A stretch of DNA of 64,000 nt from Aureimonas sp. SA4125. GTDB taxonomy: Bacteria > Pseudomonadota > Alphaproteobacteria > Rhizobiales > Rhizobiaceae. Shown in pieces: positions 36,856 to 46,336 of the stretch. Within the stretch, counting starts at the first letter, position 1, and the number at the start of each line of letters is the position of its first letter. Below the pieces are notes generated by a model that was given only the letters and a program-made list of their open reading frames with translations, was not told where the DNA came from and made no database searches. Location of the stretch: positions 744,001 through 808,000 of the forward strand of contig NZ_AP025032.1 in the NCBI RefSeq assembly GCF_019973775.1. The letters run 5' to 3'. The translations under genes were made by a program, and so were the position numbers.

Positions 36856-37901
36856 CGATGGCGCAGGAAAAGAGCAGTCAGGCGGCGCCGTCGAAGGGCC
36901 TTGCACCCGTCGCGGATCTGCTGCGGCGACGTCCGGAAATCGTCAGCCTGACGATCCTCGTCGCGATCTGCACCGCCGTCGCGCTGATCAATCCAGCCTT
37001 CCTGCAAGCCTCCTCGCTGATCGACATGGGCCGGGCCAGCGTCGTGACGGGGCTTTTTGCTCTCGGCGTCTTCGTGGTCCTCGCGGCCGGCGGGATCGAC
37101 GTCTCCTTCACGGCCATCGCGGCGCTGGCGATGTACTCGTTGACGCTTTTCGTGCTGCAGGTCGCCCCCTGGATGCCGGCCGTCGCCATCGTGGGGATCG
37201 CCATCCTTCTGGGGGCCGCCCTCGGCGCGGTCAACGGGCTCCTGGTGCATGGTCTGAGAGTGCCGTCTTTGATCGTGACGATCGGGACGCAGTACCTGTT
37301 CCGCGGCATCCTCCTGGCCTTCATCGGCACGGTCTGGTTGATGGAACTGCCGCCGCAGATGCTCTCGTTCGGACGGGCCTCGTTCTTTTCGATCGAAACC
37401 GCCAACGGCGCCGTCATCTCCCTGCCGCTCTACTTCCTCGTCTTTCCCGCCGCAGCGCTGGTGACCTGGTTTCTGTTCAAGCGCACGCTGATGGGGCGGG
37501 CGATCTTCGCGACCGGCGGAAATCCGCAGGTCGCCGCCCGTCTCGGCTACGACCAGCGCATCGTCCACGTCTTCGTCTTTTCCTATGCCGGCGCGCTGGC
37601 CGGGCTCGCCGGCATCATCCACGTCTGCGCCAACAGGATGGCCAATCCGTTCGATCTGGTCGGAACGGAAATCAGCGTGATCGCGGCCGTCGTCCTCGGC
37701 GGGGCGCGCATCACGGGGGGGACGGGATCGGTCTTCGGCACGGTGCTCGGAGTCCTCCTGATCACGGTCGTCGACAATGTCCTCGTGCTCATCGGCATTC
37801 CCAGCACATGGCAGCGCGTCGTCGTCGGCAGTTTCATCCTCCTCGCGGGCGCCTTCTTCGTGACGCGCCAGCGCAAGTTCCACTCCCAGAGCGTGAAGTG
37901 A
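36852..37901 (+). CDS. Sugar ABC transporter permease (ribose type), second
   Basis: A 349-residue RbsC-like permease, the heterodimer partner of the one at 33123. Marks include 'GLFALGVFVVLAAGGIDVSFTAIAALAMY', 'GALLGAVNGLLVHGLRVPSLIVTIGTQYLFRGI'-like segments and 'ATGGNPQVAARLGYDQRIVHVFVFSYAGALAGLAGII'. The first 30 residues are cytosolic. Having two different permeases, rather than one homodimer, is typical of tetritol, AI-2 and rhamnose-type systems. It starts in an overlap with the ATPase stop and is 5 bases ahead of dhaK. Confidence 0.9.
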   Translation: MTMAQEKSSQAAPSKGLAPVADLLRRRPEIVSLTILVAICTAVALINPAFLQASSLIDMGRASVVTGLFALGVFVVLAAGGIDVSFTAIAALAMYSLTLFVLQVAPWMPAVAIVGIAILLGAALGAVNGLLVHGLRVPSLIVTIGTQYLFRGILLAFIGTVWLMELPPQMLSFGRASFFSIETANGAVISLPLYFLVFPAAALVTWFLFKRTLMGRAIFATGGNPQVAARLGYDQRIVHVFVFSYAGALAGLAGIIHVCANRMANPFDLVGTEISVIAAVVLGGARITGGTGSVFGTVLGVLLITVVDNVLVLIGIPSTWQRVVVGSFILLAGAFFVTRQRKFHSQSVK

Positions 37902-37906
37902 GCCCC

Positions 37907-38908
37907 ATGAAGAAATTTCTGAACAAGCCCGAAGACTTCGCCGACGAAATGCTGGAGGGGATCTACCTCGCGCATCCACAGGTGCGCAGCGTTGCCGAGG
38001 ACAAGCGCTGCTTCGTCACGGCAAAGCCCGTCGCCGGCAAGGTCGGCATCGTGACCGGCGGCGGCTCGGGCCACCTGCCGCTGTTTCTCGGCTATGTCGG
38101 CGACGGCATGCTCGACGGGGCCGCCGTCGGCGGCGTGTTCCAGTCGCCGAGTTCCGAGCAGATCCTCGAGGTCACCAAATACGTGGACCAGGGCTCGGGC
38201 GTCCTCTACCTCTACGGCAATTACACCGGCGATATCATGAACTTCGACATGGCCGCAGAACTCGCCGATCTCGACGGGATCAGCGTTTCCACGGTCATCG
38301 GCAATGACGATGTCGCCTCCTCGGTGGTCGGCGAGGAACACAAGCGTCGCGGCGTGGCCGGCATCTTCTTTCTCTACAAGGCGGCCGGCGCGGCGGCGGC
38401 GGAGATGAGGACACTCGCGGAAGTGACGCGCATCGCCGACAAGGCGCGCCAGCGCACCCGGACGATGGGCGTCGCTCTGTCGGCCTGCATCGTTCCGGAA
38501 ATCGGACGCCCGAGTTTCGAGATCGGGGCGGACGAGATGGAGATCGGCATGGGCATCCATGGCGAGCCCGGCATTTCCCGCACCAGCCTCGCCCGCGCCG
38601 ACGACGTCGTCGACGCGCTGATCGATCGCATCGTCGCCGAGCAGGACTACCGGAAGGGCGACGAGGTCGCCGTCCTGATGAACGGCCTCGGCAGCACGCC
38701 GCTCGAGGAACTCTACATCATGTACCGCCGGGTGTGGCAGCGGTTCGACGCCATCGGCGTGCGTGTGCGGCACGTCTTTGTCGGCGAGTTTGCCACCTCG
38801 ATGGAGATGGCCGGTGCATCCGTGTCGGTCCTGCATCTGGACGACGAACTCGCGCCATTGATCGCACGGGCGGCCAACACGCCGTTCTTCCAGCATATTT
38901 CCGGCTGA
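37907..38908 (+). CDS. dhaK: Dihydroxyacetone-kinase-type ketose kinase, DhaK subunit
   Basis: A 333-residue substrate-binding subunit. DhaK proteins bind the carbonyl of a short ketose through a covalent hemiaminal to a histidine; here His218 in 'GMGIHGEPGISR' is at the same position as in the E. coli protein. 'GIVTGGGSGHLPLFLGYVGDGMLDGAAVGGVFQSP' is the family N-terminal motif. The partner DhaL follows after 9 bases. No DhaM or other PTS gene is nearby, so an ATP-dependent type is likely. Relatives phosphorylate dihydroxyacetone or D/L-erythrulose, and the linked importer favours an erythrulose-like or similar substrate. Confidence 0.88.
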   Translation: MKKFLNKPEDFADEMLEGIYLAHPQVRSVAEDKRCFVTAKPVAGKVGIVTGGGSGHLPLFLGYVGDGMLDGAAVGGVFQSPSSEQILEVTKYVDQGSGVLYLYGNYTGDIMNFDMAAELADLDGISVSTVIGNDDVASSVVGEEHKRRGVAGIFFLYKAAGAAAAEMRTLAEVTRIADKARQRTRTMGVALSACIVPEIGRPSFEIGADEMEIGMGIHGEPGISRTSLARADDVVDALIDRIVAEQDYRKGDEVAVLMNGLGSTPLEELYIMYRRVWQRFDAIGVRVRHVFVGEFATSMEMAGASVSVLHLDDELAPLIARAANTPFFQHISG

Positions 38909-38917
38909 GGGCGCCTC

Positions 38918-39562
38918 ATGGAAGCTCTGACCACGCGAGACGTGACAGCGCTGTTCGAGCGCTTCGCCGCGGTTTTCGAGGACAAGCGGGATTTTCTGAT
39001 CGCGCTCGACGGAAAGGTCGGGGACAGCGATCTCGGGATCACCATGGCGAAGGGTTTTGCCGCCGCCCGCGACGCGGTGGCAGCCCTCGAGGCGCCGAGC
39101 CCCGCCGAGCAGATGAAGATCGCGGGGACGGCGATCGCCAGGGCCGCGCCCTCGACGATGGGCACGTTGATGGCGACGGGATTCCTGCGCGGATCCAAGG
39201 CGATCGAGGGCGTCGATCGTATCGATACGCCGGCCCTCGCCCGCTTCTGGACGGCCTATCGCGACGGGGTGGCCCAGCGCGGCCGCGCCGCCGTCGGCGA
39301 CAAGACGGTTCTCGACGTGCTGCATCCCGTCGCCGAGACGTTCACCGCCGAAGCCGGGCAAAATTCCCCGCTCGAGGCGGCCCTGACCGCTGCGGCCGCC
39401 TCTGCTGCCGCAGCCCTCGAAGCGACCAAGGACCTCGTCGCCCAGCATGGCAAGGCCGCGGCCTTCCAGGAGAAGTCGCGCGGCCTTGCCGACGCCGGCG
39501 GAACCGTCGCGGTGATCCTCGTCGAGACGCTGCGGGATTTCGTCGCCTCCAAAAAGGGTTAG
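38918..39562 (+). CDS. dhaL: Dihydroxyacetone-kinase-type ketose kinase, DhaL subunit
   Basis: A 214-residue nucleotide-binding subunit. The Mg/nucleotide aspartates are Asp31, Asp36 and Asp38 in 'LDGKVGDSDLGITMAKGF', aligning with Asp30/35/37 of E. coli DhaL. 'APSTMGTLMATGFLRGSKAI' and 'GDKTVLDVLHPVAETF' also match. The all-helical barrel holds ATP or ADP against DhaK. In single-chain ATP-dependent kinases these domains are fused; here they are split but adjacent and co-transcribed. The product should be a ketose phosphate entering central metabolism. Confidence 0.88.
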   Translation: MEALTTRDVTALFERFAAVFEDKRDFLIALDGKVGDSDLGITMAKGFAAARDAVAALEAPSPAEQMKIAGTAIARAAPSTMGTLMATGFLRGSKAIEGVDRIDTPALARFWTAYRDGVAQRGRAAVGDKTVLDVLHPVAETFTAEAGQNSPLEAALTAAAASAAAALEATKDLVAQHGKAAAFQEKSRGLADAGGTVAVILVETLRDFVASKKG

Positions 39563-39604
39563 GTCGACGCGGAAAGCGTCCACACACAATCGAAGGAACG
39601 ACTG

Positions 39605-40651
39605 ATGGAATATCGCCTGTTGGGGAGAAGCGGCCTGAAGGTCTCCGCCATCGCCATGGGGACCTTTACGTTCGGTGGTCAGGGACCCTTTGCCATGGTC
39701 GGTGCCCAGGACGCCCGGGAGGCCCGTCGTCTCATCGACTGCTGCCTCCATCACGGGGTGAACTTCGTCGACACGGCCAACATGTATTCCGCGGGACAGG
39801 CCGAGGAGGTTCTCGGAGAAGCCCTGGCCGGTCGTCGCGACGAGGTCGTCATTTCATCCAAGGCGCGCATGCGGATCGGCGACGGGCCCAATGACGAAGG
39901 CGCCAGCCGCTGGCATCTGATCCGGGAATGCGAGCGCAGCCTGAAACGCCTGCGAACCGATCACATCGATATCTATCATATCCACGAATGGGACGGTTCG
40001 ACCCCGGTCGAGGAGACGATGGAGGCGCTCGACACGCTGATCCGCCAAGGCAAGATCCGGTATTCCGGCTGCTCCAACTACACCGGCTGGCAGCTGATGA
40101 AATCCCTCATGGCCTCGGAGAAGGCGGGGCTCGCCCGCTTCGTCACGCAGCAGATCCACTACACGCTGGAGGCGCGCGAGGCCGAATACGAACTCTTGCC
40201 GATCGCCGTTGATCAGGGCATCGGCGTCACCGTGTGGAGCCCGCTGGCGGCAGGCCTTCTGAGCGGCAAGCATCGCCGCGATTCACCCGTCGCTGCCGGC
40301 AGTAGGCAGGACAAGGGCTGGAGCGAGCCGCCGATCCGCGACCACGACCGTCTGTGGCGCATCGTCGACGAACTGGTCGACATCGCGCGCGGGCACGACG
40401 TGCAGGCCGCGCAGGTGGCGCTTGCCTGGCTTTTGACGCGCCCGGCCGTCGCATCGCTCATCGTCGGAGGGCGGAGCGTGGAGCAGTTCGAGGCCAATTT
40501 CCGGGCCGTCACCCTGACGCTTTCGCCGGAGGATCTGGCTCGCCTCGATGCGGTCAGCCGTCCGCCGCTGATCTATCCGCATTGGCACCAGGCCCAGTTC
40601 GCCGCGTCGCGCTTCGGCATCGCCGATCGGGTCCTCGGGGAATGTGCCTAA
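39605..40651 (+). CDS. Aldo-keto reductase
   Basis: A 348-residue (beta/alpha)8 oxidoreductase of the AKR superfamily. The catalytic set can be seen as 'VDTANMYSAGQAEEVLG' (Asp, Tyr), 'VISSKARMRIG' (Lys) and the histidine in 'IYHIHEWDG'; 'GGRSVEQFEANFRAV' near the C-terminus binds the nucleotide phosphate. It resembles the YajO/Tas-like group that reduces aldehydes and ketoses with NADPH. As the last gene of the LacI-controlled operon it may interconvert the imported polyol and the ketose used by DhaK/DhaL. Its stop overlaps the convergent glycosyltransferase gene by 4 bases. Confidence 0.9.
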   Translation: MEYRLLGRSGLKVSAIAMGTFTFGGQGPFAMVGAQDAREARRLIDCCLHHGVNFVDTANMYSAGQAEEVLGEALAGRRDEVVISSKARMRIGDGPNDEGASRWHLIRECERSLKRLRTDHIDIYHIHEWDGSTPVEETMEALDTLIRQGKIRYSGCSNYTGWQLMKSLMASEKAGLARFVTQQIHYTLEAREAEYELLPIAVDQGIGVTVWSPLAAGLLSGKHRRDSPVAAGSRQDKGWSEPPIRDHDRLWRIVDELVDIARGHDVQAAQVALAWLLTRPAVASLIVGGRSVEQFEANFRAVTLTLSPEDLARLDAVSRPPLIYPHWHQAQFAASRFGIADRVLGECA

Positions 40652-42762
40652 AGGTGAATCGGCGTTGCCGCAGATGGGCGGAGCACCGACCCCGCCATGT
40701 CATGGGCAGGACCTGACCCGGCATTGTCCTGATCGGCGATGGCGTCCAGCCGGGCCGTGACGGAAACAGCGGCTGCCGCCATGGCGGGGATGGCCGGGGA
40801 CCTCGAAGCGTAGTGCGGCGTCTTTTCCCAGGCATGGGGATCGCTCTTCAGCTGGCGGAACGCCCGGAACGCGGCGAGGCTGATCAACAGCCAGTAGGCG
40901 GGGAGCGTCCAGAGGTGGCGCGGCAGGGCCGCGGCCTCCTCTTCGTCCAGCGCTCTCGTGGCCAGGATGACGAAGGCGACATAGCCGGCGACGAGGGCGA
41001 AGACGTCGGCTGCCAACAGCCCTTGGGTCAGCATGTCCGGGCTCCCCGCCGACCAGACGACGTAGGCGGTATAGGCCAGGAAGGCGAGGAGGAAGGCATG
41101 CGCGACCGCGGAGGTCAGCATGCCGAAGAACAGGAGCTGGAAGCCGAAAAAACCCTTCGCGCCGAGGTCCCGCCAGAGACCGACGGGGTCGCGCATATGG
41201 ACCAGCCAGGTCTGCAGCCAGCCCTTCATCCAGCGCGTGCGCTGGTTGCGCCAGTCGATGAAGCGTTCGGGCGCGTCCTCGAAGGTGGGCACGTCGATCG
41301 TTTCGATCCTGTAGCCCGCACGGCAGAGACGGATGCCGAGATCGGCGTCTTCGGTGACGTTGTGGCTGTCCCAGCCCCCGACCGCCTTCAGCGCGTCCCG
41401 CCGGAAATGATTGGAGGTTCCGCCGAGCGGCAGTGGCAGCCCCACGGACGACAGCCACGGCAGATAGCCACGGAAGAGGGCAGCGTATTCCAGCGCGAAA
41501 TGGCCGCTGAGCCAGGAGGAGGCGCCATTCCGGACGATCAGCGGCGCCTGCAGGCAGGCAAGCCTCGGCTCGCTTGCGCAGAACCGCTGAAAGGCGGCCT
41601 CCAGCTGATCGGGCCGGGGACGGTCCTCCGCGTCGTAAATCACCAGAAATTCGCCCGTCGCGAGCGGCAGCGCGACGTTGAGGGCTTTTGGCTTGGTGCG
41701 GGGCAGGGAAGGCGGCACGAGGACGATGGCGAACTGCGGCCTGCCGGCGATCGCCGCCGCCACTGCGGCGATCGTTCCTGCGTCGTCTCCCTCGCAGACC
41801 AGCATCACCTCCAGCCGCGAGGTCGGCCATTGCAGCGCCGACAGCGCGGCGACCAACTCGCCGGCCATCTCCTTTTCGTCATGGAGGGCGACCAGGACGG
41901 AATAGACGGGACGGCGCGTCGCGGATGCGCCGGGTGGCCCCACCGTAAAACCTCCATGGGTCCGGCGCGATGACAGAAGCCGCCGAGCCGCCTGCAAGCG
42001 CGCCACCGCGCAGGCGAGAAACAAGGGCAGCATCGCCAGGTGCAGAAGATGGAGAAGCAGCCAGGGGGCCAGAACCGCGAGGGCCGACAGCCCGCTGATC
42101 AGCACGCCGGCCACCATGCCCTGCTGGCCCGTCCAGACCTGGCGGGCCGAAAGATGCGGATGGCATGCCGAAAGGCCGAACCGGGCAATTTCCGCCCGCT
42201 GCATCAGGGAGGTCGACGCACGGTGGCGCTGGAGGGCGCGTAGCGTCGTCACGCGCAGGATCGATCGCCGGCCCGGATGCGCGTCAATCAGCCTCAGGAC
42301 GGCGTCGAGATCCTCGATCCGCGGCGCCATGAACAGCCGTGCCTCCAGGCATGGAGTGCAGACCCGCAGCGTTCGGACAGTCCGGCAGAGCTCCATCTCC
42401 CAAAATGGCGGTCCGGCGCCGGGGCCTTCGCAATCCACGATGCTGGCCGTCTCGGCGATCGCTTCGGCCGCGATGCCGAGGGCGAGGCCGATGGCCGCCG
42501 CCAGCATCTCCTCGCTCACCGCTCCTGCCGAAACCAGTTCCAGTCCGATGTCCGTCCCATTGCCGCAGGCACGGGCCCACGCATCGTCGCATGTCCCGCG
42601 CGCCAGTCCCAGCGATGCAAGGGTCGCCAGCATCAGGTCGGAGAATGGCCTGGCTGCAAAAGGCCCCGCCGCAAGGCCCGCCGCTCCGGACTTGTGGGAA
42701 TCGGGAAAGGGGTCGTAGAATCGACCTGCTGCGTCGGCAAGAGAGCCGGCGTCGTCACGCAC
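40648..42762 (-). CDS. Membrane glycosyltransferase family 2 protein
   Basis: A 704-residue protein. An N-terminal ~180-residue cytosolic region (resembling the GSPII_E/MshEN-like N-domain sometimes fused to such enzymes) is followed by two transmembrane segments, a GT2 catalytic domain and 3-4 C-terminal segments. Catalytic residues are visible: 'VALHDEKEMAGELV', 'LVIYDAEDRPRPDQLEAAF', 'VTEDADLGIRL' and the processive-type 'QRTRWMKGW'. It is likely to make an exopolysaccharide or surface glycan. The start is a GTG at 42762 with no clear ribosome-binding site. It is divergent from the binding protein gene at 42880. Confidence 0.87.
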   Translation of the reverse strand: MRDDAGSLADAAGRFYDPFPDSHKSGAAGLAAGPFAARPFSDLMLATLASLGLARGTCDDAWARACGNGTDIGLELVSAGAVSEEMLAAAIGLALGIAAEAIAETASIVDCEGPGAGPPFWEMELCRTVRTLRVCTPCLEARLFMAPRIEDLDAVLRLIDAHPGRRSILRVTTLRALQRHRASTSLMQRAEIARFGLSACHPHLSARQVWTGQQGMVAGVLISGLSALAVLAPWLLLHLLHLAMLPLFLACAVARLQAARRLLSSRRTHGGFTVGPPGASATRRPVYSVLVALHDEKEMAGELVAALSALQWPTSRLEVMLVCEGDDAGTIAAVAAAIAGRPQFAIVLVPPSLPRTKPKALNVALPLATGEFLVIYDAEDRPRPDQLEAAFQRFCASEPRLACLQAPLIVRNGASSWLSGHFALEYAALFRGYLPWLSSVGLPLPLGGTSNHFRRDALKAVGGWDSHNVTEDADLGIRLCRAGYRIETIDVPTFEDAPERFIDWRNQRTRWMKGWLQTWLVHMRDPVGLWRDLGAKGFFGFQLLFFGMLTSAVAHAFLLAFLAYTAYVVWSAGSPDMLTQGLLAADVFALVAGYVAFVILATRALDEEEAAALPRHLWTLPAYWLLISLAAFRAFRQLKSDPHAWEKTPHYASRSPAIPAMAAAAVSVTARLDAIADQDNAGSGPAHDMAGSVLRPSAATPIHL

Positions 42763-42879
42763 AGGGGGATGCCGAGACTGATCTACGGGTCATACGCCGC
42801 ATCTCGCCACACTCGGAAAGCGTGCATCTTCCGCCAGGTTCTCGTGGCCGGAAACAAACCCTAGGGGGAATGATACGAC

Positions 42880-43719
42880 GTGCTGAATATACGCAGGGTT
42901 GTCATTCTGCTGGTCGCAATCCTCGTCGGATCGACCGCGGCCGCTCAGGACGTGGGGACCGTCAATTTCTGGGACCAGCATCAACGGCTCGCCAAGCCGG
43001 CCCTCCCGACCCTTGAACGTATCCGTTTTCTCACCAGCGTCGACTATCCGCCCTTCAATTTTCTCGACGCGCGCGGCCGTCTCGGCGGCTTCAACGTCGA
43101 CCTCGTCCAGGCCGCCTGCGAGGAACTCGGCCTCATCGATCGCTGCCAGATCGAGGCGCGTCCCTTCGCCGACCTCGTGCCGGCGCTCTTGCGGGGCGAG
43201 GGCGAGGCGGTCGTTGCGGGCGTGGCCGTCACCGCACCGAACCGCGCGACACTGGCTTTCACGGAAAGCTACTTTCGCTATCCCGCCCGCTTCGTCACCC
43301 GCAAGGACAGGCCCCTCGCCGAGCCGCTCGCCTTCTCCAGCACCGGCAAGAAGGTCGGCGTCGTCGATGGCAGCGCGCATGTCGCCATGCTGGCGACCTT
43401 CTTTCCCATGGCCGCGCGAGTGGCCTTCGACAATCGTGAACTGGCGCTGGAAGCGTTGCGCAAGGGAGACGTCGACGCCGTCTTCGGCGACGGGGTCGGT
43501 CTCTCCTTCTGGCTGGAAAGCGAGGCCGCCGATCGGTGCTGCAGCTTTTCCGGCGGTCCCTATCTGTCGCAGCGGTTTCTCGGCGAGGGCCTGGCGATCG
43601 CCGTCGCCCGGAAGAACGCCGACCTTGCCAAGGCGCTCGACTACGGCATCGGCCAGGTCATCGCCAAGCGGCGGTTTTCCGAACTGATGCTGCGCTATTT
43701 TCCCGTCAGTGCCTTCTGA
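42880..43719 (+). CDS. Orphan family 3 solute-binding protein
   Basis: A 279-residue protein with a Sec signal (residues 1-22, 'STAAA-QD') and the family 3 amino-acid-binding fold: 'IRFLTSVDYPPFNFLDARGRLGGFNVDLVQAACEEL', 'RLALEALRKGDVDAVFGDG'. No permease or ATPase gene lies alongside, so it may feed an importer elsewhere, act as a receptor, or be secreted with a role linked to lysS or the divergent glycosyltransferase; none of these is shown. The start is a GTG at 42880 with AGGGGGA 11 bases upstream. A nearby ATG at 42870 is out of frame. Confidence 0.85.
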   Translation: MLNIRRVVILLVAILVGSTAAAQDVGTVNFWDQHQRLAKPALPTLERIRFLTSVDYPPFNFLDARGRLGGFNVDLVQAACEELGLIDRCQIEARPFADLVPALLRGEGEAVVAGVAVTAPNRATLAFTESYFRYPARFVTRKDRPLAEPLAFSSTGKKVGVVDGSAHVAMLATFFPMAARVAFDNRELALEALRKGDVDAVFGDGVGLSFWLESEAADRCCSFSGGPYLSQRFLGEGLAIAVARKNADLAKALDYGIGQVIAKRRFSELMLRYFPVSAF

Positions 43720-43838
43720 CGACCGGCTGTCGGCACGCCTTCTTGTTGACGGCGCGGAAGGCGCGCCATAGACGATCCTGACGGTTTTGGGCGGCGACAG
43801 GCCGCACGGGTGCCGACCTCCAGCATTGCAGGACTGCC

Positions 43839-45497
43839 ATGGCCGCCGATCGGCACGATTTTCTGACCGTCACCGACGCCCTCGCCGCGGAGGCCGAGAC
43901 CTCGAGCGCCTGGCCTTTCGAGGAGGCGCGCAAGCTGGTTGCCCGGCACGCCGAGACGGGTTCCGGGACGGTGCTGTTCGAGACCGGATACGGCCCCTCG
44001 GGCCTGCCGCATATCGGCACCTTTGGCGAGGTCGCCCGGACCTCGATGGTGCGCACGGCCTTTCGCGTCCTGACCGCGGACAAGGTGCCGACGCGGCTCC
44101 TGTGCTTTTCCGACGATCTCGACGGATTGCGCAAGGTGCCCGACAACGTACCCAACCGGGACATGATGCTGGCCTATCTCGGCAAGCCGCTGAGCCGGGT
44201 GCCCGATCCCTTTTCCAACGAGCATCCCTCCTTCGGCGCCGCCAACAACGCGCGGCTGAGGGCGTTTCTCGACCGTTTCGGCTTCGACTACGAGTTCGCC
44301 TCGGCGACGGACTACTATGCGCAAGGCCGTTTCGACGCGACGCTGCTGACCATGCTGCGCTGCTACGACGAGGTGATGGAGATCATCCTGCCCTCGCTCG
44401 GTCCCGATCGCCGCGCCACCTATTCGCCCTTCCTGCCGATCCATCCGCGCACCGGCATCGTCCTGCAGGTGCCGATGATCGACCGCGATCCCGAACGCGG
44501 GATGATCGCCTATGCCGATCCCGACACCGGCGAGCGGATCGAGACGCTGGTGACGGGGGGCGCCGTGAAGTGCCAGTGGAAGGCCGACTGGGCGCTGCGC
44601 TGGACGGCGCTCGGCGTCGACTATGAAATGGCCGGCAAGGACCTGATCGACTCGGTCACCCTGTCCTCCAAAATCTGCCGCGCCCTCGGCGCCCGGCCGC
44701 CCGAAGGTTTCAACTACGAGCTCTTCCTCGACGAAAAGGGGCAGAAGATCTCCAAGTCGAAGGGCAACGGCCTGACGATCGAGGACTGGCTCGCCTATGC
44801 CTCGCCGGAGAGCCTCTCCTTCTACATGTTCCAGAAGCCGCGGGCGGCCAAGCGCCTGCATTTCGACGTCATCCCCAAGGCGGTCGACGAGTACTATACC
44901 TTCCTTGCAGCCTTCGGCCGCCAGACGCTGGCGCAGCAGATGCAGAACCCGGTCTGGCACATCCATTCCGGCGCCCCGCCCTCGGAAGGCATCGCCATTC
45001 CCTTCGCCATGCTCCTCAACCTCGTCTCCGCCTCCAATGCCGGAGACGCCGGCACGCTCTGGGGCTACATCACCCGCTATGCGCCGGGGACGACGGCCGA
45101 GACCGCCCCCGAGCTCGACCGTCTCGTCGGCTATGCCCTGCGTTACTTCAGGGATTTCGTCGAGCCGGCGAAAGTGTTCCGGGCGCCGGATGAGGTCGAG
45201 CGGGCAGCGCTGGCGGATCTCGACGAGAAGCTCGCCTCGCTGCCTGAAGGGGCGGGATCGGAAGCCATCCAGGACGCCATCCTCGACGTCGCCCGGCCGA
45301 TCGAGCGCTACCAGGACCTGAAGAAGACCGGACCGAACGGCGGACCGGGCGTCTCGGGCGTCTGGTTCCAGGCGCTCTACCAGACCCTGATCGGCCAGGA
45401 ACGCGGCCCGCGCTTCGGCTCCTTCGTCGAGCTCTACGGCATCGCCGAAACGCGTGCCCTCATCGCGGCGGCGCTGGAGGGACGGCTGGCGACGTGA
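43839..45497 (+). CDS. lysS: Lysyl-tRNA synthetase, class I
   Basis: A 552-residue class I LysRS, the type used by archaea, spirochaetes and many alphaproteobacteria instead of the class II enzyme. The HIGH-type motif is '[10 protein letters not shown]' (His58-Ile-Gly-Thr61) and the KMSKS-type loop 'KISKSKG' is near residue 303; the C-terminal helical cage has '[11 protein letters not shown]' upstream and '[15 protein letters not shown]' within. It attaches lysine to tRNA-Lys. The 3' end overlaps the convergent nuclease gene by 38 bases. As a single essential gene, it anchors this segment as core chromosome. Confidence 0.95.
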   Translation: MAADRHDFLTVTDALAAEAETSSAWPFEEARKLVARHAETGSGTVLFETGYGPSGLPHIGTFGEVARTSMVRTAFRVLTADKVPTRLLCFSDDLDGLRKVPDNVPNRDMMLAYLGKPLSRVPDPFSNEHPSFGAANNARLRAFLDRFGFDYEFASATDYYAQGRFDATLLTMLRCYDEVMEIILPSLGPDRRATYSPFLPIHPRTGIVLQVPMIDRDPERGMIAYADPDTGERIETLVTGGAVKCQWKADWALRWTALGVDYEMAGKDLIDSVTLSSKICRALGARPPEGFNYELFLDEKGQKISKSKGNGLTIEDWLAYASPESLSFYMFQKPRAAKRLHFDVIPKAVDEYYTFLAAFGRQTLAQQMQNPVWHIHSGAPPSEGIAIPFAMLLNLVSASNAGDAGTLWGYITRYAPGTTAETAPELDRLVGYALRYFRDFVEPAKVFRAPDEVERAALADLDEKLASLPEGAGSEAIQDAILDVARPIERYQDLKKTGPNGGPGVSGVWFQALYQTLIGQERGPRFGSFVELYGIAETRALIAAALEGRLAT

Positions 45498-46302
45498 CGC
45501 CGGCGGGCGATTCCGTCGTGGGGGGCGCCTGATCGTCTGCGGGGCCGGTGTCGGTCGCTCGCCTGCTTTCGTTCGCCCGATCGGCCCCGGCCCAAAGCCC
45601 GAGACGGGCGCCGCGCGCCACAGCCTCGGCATCGGCGTAGCGACCGCCATCCCGGGCGCGCGCCCAGCCGTTCGCGACAAGCCACTCCCCGAGATCGATG
45701 GCGGCCAGGCTGCAGGCGCTGTCGACCGTCGCTTCCCTCTCCATGAAATCGCCGGGGACCGTGCAGGTGATCGACCGTGACCGGACGAGGGCGCGCAGGG
45801 CCGACCGCGCCTTGACCCCGCACGGCCACGGCGATGATCCTGGACCGCAGGTCTCGTTCGGCAGCAGCGGATCGATGCCCTCCAGCCGGATGGTGCCGCG
45901 CCCGACGCGGAAGCTGCCGCCGTCGATTGCGACTGGCCGCGGCAACAGCATCGGACGCGCCATGTTCTCGTCCATCGGTTCGGCGGTCGACATCGGCTGA
46001 GGCTCGTCCGCGGGCTTCTTCCGGTCAAACCGCGAATTGTCCACCGGCAGGAGTTTTTCGGGCGACGGCCTGAGGCCCGGCCCGATCGGTCGCTGGACCG
46101 GCACTCCCGCATGGCTGGCCGCAGTCTGCGGCGCGGCGGGGACAGGCCGTGTCGTCATCGCCGCCGCCCGCTCCTTCCATGCCGGGGCATGGCTCGCCGT
46201 GCCCCAGGCAAGGAGCGCCACGAGCGCCAGCAGGCAGGCTGCGATCTTGAACGCCTGCGTTGCGGCAGCCGGCCTGGCGTCGGCGCCCGCCGCCCTCAGC
46301 AT
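45460..46302 (-). CDS. Membrane-anchored thermonuclease (SNase-like) family protein
   Basis: A 280-residue protein. An N-terminal segment '[17 protein letters not shown]' (residues ~15-31) is a signal or membrane anchor, followed by a Pro-rich linker and an OB-fold SNase-like domain with '[16 protein letters not shown]', '[14 protein letters not shown]' and '[14 protein letters not shown]'. The catalytic arginine of the 'IRL' strand is present, but the usual 'DAPE' acidic pair is 'DPLLPNE', so activity is uncertain. ATG 46302 was chosen; GTG at 46323 and 46329 are alternatives. It lies close to the S24 regulator gene on the same strand. Confidence 0.75.
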   Translation of the reverse strand: MLRAAGADARPAAATQAFKIAACLLALVALLAWGTASHAPAWKERAAAMTTRPVPAAPQTAASHAGVPVQRPIGPGLRPSPEKLLPVDNSRFDRKKPADEPQPMSTAEPMDENMARPMLLPRPVAIDGGSFRVGRGTIRLEGIDPLLPNETCGPGSSPWPCGVKARSALRALVRSRSITCTVPGDFMEREATVDSACSLAAIDLGEWLVANGWARARDGGRYADAEAVARGARLGLWAGADRANESRRATDTGPADDQAPPTTESPAGVTSPAVPPAPPR

Positions 46303-46336
46303 CGGCCGGTCGGCGGTTGCCACCGGCACGCAGCGA

